A stretch of 59,381 nt of DNA from Gammaproteobacteria bacterium (GTDB lineage: Bacteria > Pseudomonadota > Gammaproteobacteria > Xanthomonadales > SZUA-36). Below, piece by piece: positions 46,205 through 54,900 of the stretch. Positions within the stretch are counted from its first letter, which is position 1. The number at the start of each line of letters is the position of its first letter. The stretch spans positions 1 to 59,381 of the forward strand of contig JAJRYF010000031.1 in assembly GCA_024275935.1 (NCBI GenBank). Reading direction: 5' to 3'. Under the pieces are notes generated by a model that searched no databases, was not told the origin of the DNA, and saw nothing but the letters and a program-made list of their open reading frames with translations. A program made the translations under genes and the position numbers.

Positions 46205-47935
46205 CTACTGCGGGGTAAAGTTGGTCACGATAACCGCGTTATTAACACCATCGGCCTCACCCTTGCTAAGCGGGTGATATTGATTGGTCAACCAACGCCC
46301 CAACTGATTTGAATACCATGGGTGCAGGAAAATACCATTGTTGCCACCGGGTAATACTTCATACCCCTCAATTCCCATCGGATCCATAATTCCCCAGAAT
46401 CTCCGAGCGGGGCCATTAAAAAACATAAAGTCATTCAGGCTATCAGCGCGCGGGGAATGATGCGATGCATCCACTGCACCAAAACCACCAGCCCTTGCAA
46501 CACCTGACAAGCCAGCACCTACTTGAGTAAAGCCACCACCATTGGGAATGTTAAACGGGTCAGTGTCAAAAGCGTGTTTAAACACGATCCTATGCAACAA
46601 GCCCCAACGATAATCATCCTGATTGCTTGAGTTGCCAAATGCTGGCGCAAACTCATCGGAGGCGAGTAAATCCAGGGAATCCTGAATACTCTTTAGCAAT
46701 ACCATTGTCAATGCTTCTTCCGGTGTGGCTGCACCTGGTGCATTAATAAAAGGGATCCCACTAGCCCCAACTCCACCATCGGTGGGGAAGGTTTTAAGCC
46801 TATGAATTAACGCATTCCAGGCAATTGTACTACTCGGCTTAAACGCACCAAGACCAATAAAGTCCAAAGTTCCATCAATCGTGTTATTAAGCAATTGCGC
46901 CCGCAGGACTGCAAAAATTGTAGCCGCTACACTGGCATCTATTTCTGCCTGAGATGGTACTGGCAGGTTATTTGGGTCATCACCAGGGTCATAGCCTGCC
47001 TGAATTCCGGTAGGGGTTGAATAATCCCACGCCAATAAGCGATCAATTGCCTCACCCACTGCCGTATTGCCAGGGACATTAGCAGCTTGCAGGTATGGTC
47101 CTATCAGGCCAATAACCATTTCTGCATCAAGCAAATTATTGTTTCCCTGCAGAGCAACCATGTTAGTGCCATCTATCGGCGTATTGCTATTCAGCAAAGC
47201 CTGTAACTCACGATCAATTCTACCTACGCGCCAATCGGCATAACCATGATTCAAATAATAAATACCACCACCAGGGCGCAACTGATTAAGTGGATTATTA
47301 TCAAAAGTTGTACCAATGGGGTCGTTATTACCATTGGCAATATAACCTTCAGGGGGATTTACTATCTGTGGCATTTCTGCAAACGGTAATATTTCAAACG
47401 GCACTGCTTGATTTGGTTGCCGGTTAGTTACTGGCAACCATTCATTATCAGCAGCACCGGTTCCGTCACGAATCAGCCAGGGTGGCGAGCCATCCACAAA
47501 ACCCTGCTGCAAGTCAGAGCGGATTGGGACTTCAGCACCCGAAAAATAAGCAATATTTCCATCTATATCGGCATAACCAAAGTTCTGCGAGCCAATGTCA
47601 AAATATTGCAGGGCAGCCTTAAATTCGTCCATCGAGCGAGCATGGTTCATTTCCAGAAAGGCTTGCAGCTCAAAGGTAGCCCCCCAGCCAGCATACTGCA
47701 CCGATAAGCCAGAGGCGCCATCAATACTTAATACCGGACCATTATTGCGTCTTGGAACTACAAAGGTAATACCGCCTGCATCATAGCCAACATCTGCGCG
47801 CTCGGTGTTATCAGGCGCTCCATCCAATTGATTTACATAATAGCTTTGGAAACACTGCTGTCATCAATAAAATCGCGTCCATTATTGCGCCTTTACACAC
47901 CGGTAAATTGTTATTTAACTTGCTCATGGAATACT
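46205..47935 (-). pseudogene. Penicillin/AHL acylase (S45) gene with internal deletion
   Basis: The 3' part (46205 to about 47845) encodes roughly 545 residues of an S45 acylase beta chain: SYYVNQLDGAPDN, QYAGWGATFELQAFLEMN, YADIDGNIAYF, IANGNNDP, and a C-terminal HPWYSNQLGRWL. The alpha chain and the autocatalytic Gly/Ser-Asn nucleophile site are missing. Upstream, an intact ribosome site (GGGAG) and ATG near 47926 start a short peptide, MSKLNNNLPVCKGAIM, in another frame that closes at about 47811. This pattern fits an internal deletion of several hundred bases plus a frame change. The family hydrolyses beta-lactam or acyl-homoserine-lactone amides; this copy should be inactive. Confidence 0.8.
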
Positions 47936-48077
47936 CCCGTTCTTCAACTTTGCGCCAAAAGCCAATCTGACACAAGACGAATAAATTAGTCATAATCCGC
48001 GAGCTTTAAAGATGCAGTGTCGTCGCAGGATGACTACGAACTTGTAAGCATACCATGAAGATCGAACAATGCTTGTA

Positions 48078-48491
48078 CTATTCAGCCGGAAGCTCTCTGG
48101 CTGCCAAGAACAAGTACGCCCAGCCGAGCGCCAAAAGAACCCCTCCAAGCGGAGTCAAGGCAATAATAAATTTAGACCCAGTTAGTACATATAAATACAA
48201 GCTTCCACTAAATAAAACAGCCCCAAGAAATAAACACCAGCAAGCAAATCTGAGTTTCTTCCTACTTATAAGGCTGGATAATGACAAAGCAACAATCAAG
48301 ATTGAATGTACTAGTTGGTAGTAACTTGCAGTTCTCCAAACTTGCAGATACTCGACCGCTACCATCTGTTTTAGTGCATGGGCACCAAAAGCCCCTAAAA
48401 GCACCGCACTCATACCCAGCACTGCTGCTAGCATCAACCATTGCCGCCTATATATTTGGATTGTTGAGGCCTCAGCTATCATCAGACTCAT
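48078..48491 (-). CDS. DUF423 membrane protein (YgdD-like)
   Basis: 137 aa with four transmembrane helices and the family signature LLGAFGAHALKQ near residue 35 and GAVLFSGSLYLYVLTG near 95. Function unknown. Its start overlaps the 3' end of the DUF4340 gene by 20 bases, so it is the last gene of the ABC transporter operon. Confidence 0.9.
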   Translation of the reverse strand: MSLMIAEASTIQIYRRQWLMLAAVLGMSAVLLGAFGAHALKQMVAVEYLQVWRTASYYQLVHSILIVALSLSSLISRKKLRFACWCLFLGAVLFSGSLYLYVLTGSKFIIALTPLGGVLLALGWAYLFLAARELPAE

Positions 48492-49470
48492 TTTCCTCCA
48501 GAGATTTAAGCGCCCGGGAAAATAGCTCTGTCCGTTTGGGACTAAGGTGAAAACTCCAAGGTGACAAACTCATATTCATGCTATCTGCGTGCTGCTGCAA
48601 AGTTTGATGGTCGTGGCTTTCTGTAGCTGCCTTGACCACTAATTGACACCAACTACCGTCATTATCCGGGGTACACGACATAGTTATACTATTGCCATCG
48701 AATAACAGGTACTCTAGTTGGTATTCTGCCGGCTGTTGCAAACCATCCGCTCGCCTAATTGCAGCATAGTGCAATTTGTATAAGCCCTGTACTAACATTT
48801 GTACCGGCGACTCCACTAATGAGTTGGAAGACAGCACAAGGTCCTGGTACTCCTCCTCTCGCCGCAAGTGAAAGCTTTGCCCACTGGCGTTACTGACTAC
48901 AATTGCGGCGACTGCCTCGGCAGGCACATCAATAATTAAACGATCCATCCAGTCCAGCAATTGCGCGGGCAACTCAAGCGTCTGATCAACCCGGACAACA
49001 ACCGCCTGCTCAGCTTGCCGCCAATACTGACCTTTTTGCTCCACACTGCTGTTCCCGATAATAAGCTGCCAACTAGAATTATCAGTCTGCAACTTAATCA
49101 ACGGGCCAGTGGCTTTGCCTGATTGAATATCACTAACTCCAAGATACTGGTGCCAAGCGGTACGCGAAGTTTTTATTTCCAGGTTCTTGGCAATGGCTAT
49201 TTTTCGAATTAAATCTTTGATCAGGTTTGGGTTTGCCGGTACGCCAGCAGGTGATTCAAGCCGCCAGTTGTCGCCAGTGCGAAGTATATTTACGGGTGTT
49301 TCTAAGCCGACTGTAGATACGGTTATTTTATTAACCTCATCTAGTTGTTCCAGTAAATTCGGAAAGAACAGGTCATTTTTATTTCCTGAATCAGCATCTA
49401 CTGCGGGGTTGCAGGCAAGTAGCAAACCTGAGAGCAGCAGCACCGAAATACTTCTCCCTGCCTTAGACAA
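48472..49470 (-). CDS. DUF4340 lipoprotein of the Gld-type ABC operon
   Basis: 332 aa. Signal sequence with lipobox LLLAC (Cys 20), then a repeated beta-rich DUF4340 domain (LETPVNILRTGDNWRLESP and PLIKLQTDNSSWQLIIGN). DUF4340 proteins are encoded after GldG-like genes in many bacteria and are thought to act with that transporter on the outer face of the inner membrane. Overlaps the GldG-like gene by 8 bases and DUF423 by 20. Confidence 0.85.
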   Translation of the reverse strand: MSKAGRSISVLLLSGLLLACNPAVDADSGNKNDLFFPNLLEQLDEVNKITVSTVGLETPVNILRTGDNWRLESPAGVPANPNLIKDLIRKIAIAKNLEIKTSRTAWHQYLGVSDIQSGKATGPLIKLQTDNSSWQLIIGNSSVEQKGQYWRQAEQAVVVRVDQTLELPAQLLDWMDRLIIDVPAEAVAAIVVSNASGQSFHLRREEEYQDLVLSSNSLVESPVQMLVQGLYKLHYAAIRRADGLQQPAEYQLEYLLFDGNSITMSCTPDNDGSWCQLVVKAATESHDHQTLQQHADSMNMSLSPWSFHLSPKRTELFSRALKSLEENESDDS

Positions 49471-51280
49471 CGGACACCCGCCTGCGACGCCACCAAAAGT
49501 ATATACCTGCTATCGCTACCACTAAAGCGGGCATCAACAATACATTAATAACCTTCAGCCTGGTTCCAAGAGCACGAATTTCCTTATTCAAACTCTGCTG
49601 CACCTGCCGCAGTTGCCTGCGGGCTGCTACTCGTTGCTCGATATATAGTTGAATCTCGGCTTGCTGCTCCGGGCTAACTCTGGAGCCTTCTAAATCAACT
49701 GATTGCAAGCCCTTAAGGCGAGCCTCAATTTGGGCAAGCTCCTGCTGTAGCTGGAGTTCTTTGTCCCGAAGCTCTGCCTCTGCTGCCAAGCGCAACTGCG
49801 CAACTCTAGTAAATGGTCTTTGGGTAATGTTACGGGTTCGAATTGAAATCAGGTCCTGGCTACCAAGCAGGTTATCTACAGCGTTAATCAGAAAATTTCC
49901 ATTATCAGCGAAGGCTGAGCTTACCACCTGATCATAAAATGCTTGCTGTCGAACCCAAAATCTATCGTCAAGCAAATCTGAATCAGCGACTACAATTACT
50001 TGTACACCAGCCTGAGCCTGAGCAATCACAGTTCCAGCAAAACCTTCAGGTACTGGTAAAACCGCTTTTGGGCTACCGCTATACCGTGCTGCCAATACAA
50101 ACTGTTCCCCGCTAGCGTTAAAATCTTGTATTAGCTCTGCGGGCGACTCAATTCCGGCAACAACTGTTGCTGATAACAACCCTGCCCTGCTTGAGCTAAG
50201 TAATAGTGGTACGCTTTGCAGTTGGGCGGTGGCTGTGGATTTCAAAAAGCCAGCGGAAGAAACATTTATCACTTCAAGGTCTGCGGTAACTACATCATCC
50301 TGATTCATGCTGGCTGCCGGTAGCCCAAGAATAGCCAGGTGCCTTTGCGGTGGTTGCTCGGGACTGACACTTACCTGGAGGGCATACTCCTGATCACCGA
50401 CTACCTGATCGGCGACATATTCAATCCCCCAGCCAGCCAACAGAGCCTCCAAACCAGTCAAGTGGTCAGCGGCTGTTGCTGCCCGCTCTGATAATGGATC
50501 CAGAAACATCAATAAGTTTCCGCCAGCAAGTACAAACTGTTCAATCGAAAACACCAGTTCAGCGGGTAAGTTATCCACCGCTGCAATTATCAGCACACCC
50601 AAATCAGCAGGCAACTCAGTTGCATTACTAGCCACTGGAATCACTTCATATAGTTGCTGTAACTGCCGATAAACTTCCCAGCCCGGAGTTGCCTGCCCGG
50701 CGGCAGGGTCGATTCCAGGGGTTGCTGGCAAGCCACTTAACCAAGCTACTTTTGCTGGCACCGGAGTTGCCAGCCCGGAGATCATTCTGGCCAGGTCATA
50801 TTCAAGAAACACCGCTTTATCTGGCTGCAAAAACGGCATTAACTGTAAACCATCCAATTCATTGGTAGCAACCAGACCCATAAATAGATTCTTACCAGTA
50901 GCCACCGGCACTGCCTGTAACCCCAAGGCCAAGGCATCTTCTTCAGCTATAGAGAATGGTTCCGGGTCAATTTTTTCCAAAACCAGCATCCCATTTGAAT
51001 ACTGGCGCATTTCCTGAAGGAAATTCCAGACATCATCCGCATATTGCCGTAGTTGCGGTAGTTCCCGGCTAGCAGCGTCTGAATAATAGAATTTAAGGGT
51101 AATTTTTTGTGGTAATTCTGCCAGAATATCCTGACTACCCTGGCTCAATGAATATTGCCGGTTTTCAGTCATGTCCATGCGCCAACCAGGTAGTGTGCCC
51201 GGCACCAGAAAACTATATAGCAACAAAGCCAGTCCAAGAACCACTAACCACAAACTTGATTTAACTCGCATACGCTTCAT
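49463..51280 (-). CDS. GldG-like ABC transporter accessory membrane protein
   Basis: 605 aa from ATG 51280, preceded by GGAGAACCAG. An N-terminal membrane helix (about 8-28), a large periplasmic ABC_transp_aux domain (about 35-450; MTENRQYSLSQGSQDIL, LLMFLDPLSE), a coiled coil (about 510-575) and a C-terminal helix followed by WRRRR. It matches GldG/DUF7088-type proteins that pair with GldF and GldA. In Bacteroidetes these support gliding; gammaproteobacterial homologues have no known gliding role. Confidence 0.88.
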   Translation of the reverse strand: MKRMRVKSSLWLVVLGLALLLYSFLVPGTLPGWRMDMTENRQYSLSQGSQDILAELPQKITLKFYYSDAASRELPQLRQYADDVWNFLQEMRQYSNGMLVLEKIDPEPFSIAEEDALALGLQAVPVATGKNLFMGLVATNELDGLQLMPFLQPDKAVFLEYDLARMISGLATPVPAKVAWLSGLPATPGIDPAAGQATPGWEVYRQLQQLYEVIPVASNATELPADLGVLIIAAVDNLPAELVFSIEQFVLAGGNLLMFLDPLSERAATAADHLTGLEALLAGWGIEYVADQVVGDQEYALQVSVSPEQPPQRHLAILGLPAASMNQDDVVTADLEVINVSSAGFLKSTATAQLQSVPLLLSSSRAGLLSATVVAGIESPAELIQDFNASGEQFVLAARYSGSPKAVLPVPEGFAGTVIAQAQAGVQVIVVADSDLLDDRFWVRQQAFYDQVVSSAFADNGNFLINAVDNLLGSQDLISIRTRNITQRPFTRVAQLRLAAEAELRDKELQLQQELAQIEARLKGLQSVDLEGSRVSPEQQAEIQLYIEQRVAARRQLRQVQQSLNKEIRALGTRLKVINVLLMPALVVAIAGIYFWWRRRRVSVV

Positions 51281-52011
51281 CTGGTTCTCCGGTTGTTGAG
51301 AACCTGGACGCTTGCAAACAACCAAAACCCAATCATCAACACAAAGAACAGCACTTCTAACCAGTCAATTACACCACGCTGGAACCCCCCAAAGTGACTT
51401 ATTAAACTAAGCCTTGAGACTGCATCCACCCAAAACTGCGATAACCAGCCACGAAACAGGTTCAAAATCATGGGCAACGAAGTCAGCATCAAACTAAAGC
51501 AAGCAAGCAGGGTAAAAATAAAAGCAACAATCTGATTCCGACTAAGGGCTGACATACAAGAGCCAATTGCCAGCATACTCCCAGCCAACAACCAGCTACC
51601 AAGATAACTACTAAAAATCCGTCCGTTATCAGCAACGCCCAAATAATTAACCGTCAACCACATCGGTATAGTCAACAATAAGGCCATTCCCAAAAACAAC
51701 CAAGCTGCCAGAAACTTGCCCAGCACTGCCTGCCAATAAGTTATCGGTAAAGTAAGCAACAATTCCAGCGTGCCACTGTGGCGTTCCTCTGCCCATAAAC
51801 GCATCGACAGGGCCGGCACTAGAAACAGATAAATCCATGGATGGAACTGAAAGAAAGGTTGCAGATCAGCAATTCCACGCTCGTAAAACCCGCCCAGGTA
51901 AAACGCGAATGCTGCTGCCAGCAGTGGAAACACCAATAAAAATACAAACGCTATCGGGGTTGAAAAATACGCCAGTAACTCGCGCCGACAAATAACCGCT
52001 ACCAACCTCAT
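51277..52011 (-). CDS. ABC transporter permease, GldF-like
   Basis: 244 aa with six transmembrane helices and the ABC-2 permease pattern RLWAEERHSGTLELLLTLP near residue 70. Start and stop overlap the ATPase and GldG-like genes by 4 bases each, showing tight translational coupling. Confidence 0.9.
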   Translation of the reverse strand: MRLVAVICRRELLAYFSTPIAFVFLLVFPLLAAAFAFYLGGFYERGIADLQPFFQFHPWIYLFLVPALSMRLWAEERHSGTLELLLTLPITYWQAVLGKFLAAWLFLGMALLLTIPMWLTVNYLGVADNGRIFSSYLGSWLLAGSMLAIGSCMSALSRNQIVAFIFTLLACFSLMLTSLPMILNLFRGWLSQFWVDAVSRLSLISHFGGFQRGVIDWLEVLFFVLMIGFWLFASVQVLNNRRTR

Positions 52012-52928
52012 GCCTGCACCTCGGTAGTAATCTTTCTGAAGACATCATCTAGCCGACCTTCTTCCTGTCGAATACTATGCACTTGCCAGCCTTCTTGTTC
52101 AGCTAATTTACTTACCTCCGGCAGTAGCTGCGCACCATCGATTGGAAATACAGTTAACTCCTGATGGCGTAATTCAACTCTAGCCGCCTGCGGCAAATTG
52201 CTTAAAGCAGAAGCTATAGCCTGGGGATCATCTACCCGCAAGGTCACCGCTTGATGATAGCGAGACTGATGCAACAAGCCCAGTGGTGTGTCATCAGCCA
52301 ACAGCTGGCCGTTGGCAATTATCATCGCTCGATTACACAGCGCTGATACCTCTTCGAGTATATGGGTTGAAATGATGATAAGTTTTTCGCTGGACATTGC
52401 CTGAATCAAACGCCGAACCTCGCGCTTTTGATTCGGGTCCAAACCGTCTGTAGGTTCATCCAGAAGTAATACCGCAGGATCGTGAATAAGAGCCTGAGCC
52501 AAACCAACCCGGCGACGAAAACCTTTGGATAAAGTCTCGATGCTTTGCTCAGCAACTTCGGTTAGATACAAGCGCTCCATTATTTCAGCAACGCTAGAGT
52601 TAATGCTATGTTTTGGAACTTCCCGTACTCTGGCAATAAACACCAGAAACTGCCGCACCGACAACTCAGCGTACAGCGGCGCGCCTTCCGGCAGGTAACC
52701 AATGCACTTGCGCGCTGACAGTGAATCTTTGCAAATATCATGCCCCATAATAATCGCGCTACCCGCAGATGGTTCAAGGTAGCCACTGAGCATTCGCATA
52801 GTAGTGGTTTTACCCGCACCATTAGGGCCAAGAAAACCAAGCACTGTGCCTTTGTCTAATTTGAAATTTAGGTTTTTAACCGCCTGTATGCGCCCAAAAC
52901 TCTTACTTAGGCCCTGTACTTCCAGCAT
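52008..52928 (-). CDS. ABC transporter ATP-binding protein, GldA-like
   Basis: 306 aa. Walker A GPNGAGKTTTMRML (near residue 35), Q-loop in YLPEGAPLY, signature LSKGFRRRVGLAQAL, Walker B VLLLDEPTDGLDP, H-loop STHILEEV. First gene of the five-gene ABC operon. The transported substrate is unknown. Confidence 0.95.
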   Translation of the reverse strand: MLEVQGLSKSFGRIQAVKNLNFKLDKGTVLGFLGPNGAGKTTTMRMLSGYLEPSAGSAIIMGHDICKDSLSARKCIGYLPEGAPLYAELSVRQFLVFIARVREVPKHSINSSVAEIMERLYLTEVAEQSIETLSKGFRRRVGLAQALIHDPAVLLLDEPTDGLDPNQKREVRRLIQAMSSEKLIIISTHILEEVSALCNRAMIIANGQLLADDTPLGLLHQSRYHQAVTLRVDDPQAIASALSNLPQAARVELRHQELTVFPIDGAQLLPEVSKLAEQEGWQVHSIRQEEGRLDDVFRKITTEVQA

Positions 52929-53111
52929 TAATCAATCCTCTGACCGGTTTTATTTCAATCTCTAAAGTTTACCTTAATCCTTAGGCCGGAACACGCCAAT
53001 ACGCAGGATATTACGCCCGCAGAATTAAAATTTCATAAAAACGCATTTTTCCCTTTCACAAAAACCAAATACAGGCTATCGTTCTGCAACTGAATTTTAT
53101 CTTGAAAAAAC

Positions 53112-54197
53112 GTGAACCTAGTCCAATACAATCACCTGCCCGAGGGCTTGCTAGAACGCCCTGCATCTTCGCTGTACAAACAGCTTGACGGACCGACTCT
53201 GATCCATATTCCCGGAGAAATTGAAACCCCGTTATTTATCTCGGTACTCCAACACGGCAATGAGAATACTGGCTGGGAAGCGGTTCGGCGCTTATTGAAA
53301 GGTTATAGCAACGCTAAGCAACTGCCGCGTTCAATATCTTTATTGATAGGCAATGTTCAGGCGGCTAGATTTAACCGCCGCCGCCTGGATGAGCAATTAG
53401 ACTTTAATCGCTGCTGGCCAACCAGTAAACCGGGTGAAGAAAAAAGCGAACTACATAAGGTTTTCCGAGAAGTTCTGGAGGTTATGCGGGTTAAAAAACC
53501 CTTTGCAGCTATAGACATTCACAATAACACTGGTCAAAACCCACATTACGCAGCCATTAATCGACTTGACAACAAATTCTTCCATTTAGCCAAGTTGTTT
53601 TCCGATACGGTAGTTTATTTCACTATCCCAGAAGGTGTGCTTTCCAACGCTTTCGCTGATATTTGCCCTGCCATTACCCTCGAATGTGGCTTGGCGGGCG
53701 ACACCCATGGAACCGACCACTCACTGGCCTACCTGGAGTTATTACTACGCCTCAAAGCTCTCAATAACACCCCAGTTAAAGACATTGGCCTATTCCACAT
53801 GGTGGCAACAGTTAAGGTGGCACCGGGACTGGAAATAGGCTTTAACGGCAGTCAGTGTGACCTGGTGTTGCCGCCAGAACTAGACCATCTGAACTTCCAG
53901 GAAATACCATCCAATACCACATTTGGCTCAGTCCGCAAGGGTCTTAGCCGCCCGCTGATAACAACCGATATGCACGGCATGGATGTAACCAACCGATATT
54001 TCCGCATTCAAGCAAACCAGGTACTTACCACCAGACCGGTGATGCCATCGATGTTAACCGTTAATGAACGGGTCATTCGTCAGGATTGTTTATGCTACTT
54101 GATGGAAAGGATGGACCCAACCCAAAGCAGTAACCGTCGCGATGAGCCACTGCCTGAACCTACCGGTCTGGACGCTGTGGGAGTTAAAACTATTTAA
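53112..54197 (+). CDS. M14-type zinc amidohydrolase (succinylglutamate desuccinylase/aspartoacylase-like)
   Basis: 361 aa cytosolic protein. Zinc ligands are visible in LQHGNENTGW (His, Glu) and AIDIHNNTG (His), with a catalytic Glu in ITLECGLAG. These features place it in the AstE/ASPA branch of M14, which cleaves acyl-amino acids or small peptides. The start is GTG at 53112; no ATG lies nearby. It is divergent from the ABC operon and has no arginine-succinyltransferase genes beside it, so the substrate is open. Confidence 0.82.
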   Translation: MNLVQYNHLPEGLLERPASSLYKQLDGPTLIHIPGEIETPLFISVLQHGNENTGWEAVRRLLKGYSNAKQLPRSISLLIGNVQAARFNRRRLDEQLDFNRCWPTSKPGEEKSELHKVFREVLEVMRVKKPFAAIDIHNNTGQNPHYAAINRLDNKFFHLAKLFSDTVVYFTIPEGVLSNAFADICPAITLECGLAGDTHGTDHSLAYLELLLRLKALNNTPVKDIGLFHMVATVKVAPGLEIGFNGSQCDLVLPPELDHLNFQEIPSNTTFGSVRKGLSRPLITTDMHGMDVTNRYFRIQANQVLTTRPVMPSMLTVNERVIRQDCLCYLMERMDPTQSSNRRDEPLPEPTGLDAVGVKTI

Positions 54198-54552
54198 GAA
54201 GCCGCTGCTTAATACCCCCATCCCCAGAAATTGCGGCATTATCCGAGTTAGTGGTACTAAAATACCTGTATTCTTTTAAGAAAAACACGGAGTTGTAAAT
54301 CCCCAAATGCATTATTTTGGGGCTGCGGGTTAGTTTACTTGCGGCATAATTAAATTGCACTTATTACTAGAATCAAAGATACTATAGTTTCGAAATTATC
54401 AAAGGAAGCGCCGCATGGAGCATTAAATTGAGAGTTTGTATATAACGCTACTAAGATACTGATAGTGTATTATGCATATAATCTAAGAATTGCCCCCCTG
54501 TTGGGATTATATATAATCCTGCAGTATTGAATGGAATCAAGAGAGAAAAACA
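54198..54552. other. AT-rich gap upstream of the beta-helix gene
   Basis: No reading frame of note. Two inverted repeats stand out: CCCCAAA with TTTGGGG around a 7- to 8-base loop near 54301-54323, and the perfect 16-bp palindrome at 54504-54519. Base composition turns clearly AT-rich from here to the right edge. Confidence 0.5.
54504..54519. promoter_or_regulatory. Perfect 16-bp palindrome, possible operator
   Basis: GGATTATATATAATCC is identical to its reverse complement and lies 33 bases upstream of the beta-helix ATG at 54553. Position fits a repressor operator. The second copy of the gene at 58672 lacks it. Confidence 0.4.
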
Positions 54553-54900
54553 ATGAAAGTTTTAATTAAGACAACCATAATATCTATATTGATATTAAAG
54601 ACTTTAACGAGCTATGCAGCAGTTGAAAGCCCCGTAATATTATTTTCTGATTTAATTTCAGCACCAGCTTCTGGCTGGAATAGTGCCAGCCCCAATAAAG
54701 GCGCAGTGGTAACAATTTGGGGTAGATATTTTGGTGCCGACCGTGGCGCTAGTTTTGTGACCGTAAACGGTGTGCAATTGCAAGCAAACGCCGATTATGT
54801 GGATACTTGGGGTGAATACAATAACCCCGTACCCTTCCTGCAAACAATTACTTTTCAATTGAATAACTCAATGACAGCAGGTGATGGCACTATTTCTGTC
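54541..54900 (+). repeat. 360-bp repeat, copy 1 (5' module of the beta-helix gene)
   Basis: Matches 58660-59019 at roughly nine bases in ten, from just before the ATG through the signal peptide and IPT-like domain. Similarity falls abruptly after this, although the proteins remain related. The sharp edge suggests gene conversion or module exchange. Confidence 0.85.

Noticed and set aside
47811-47993. 60-codon minus-strand frame as an independent gene
   Set aside because: Its ATG near 47926 and ribosome site look like the surviving start of the deleted acylase gene rather than a separate protein.
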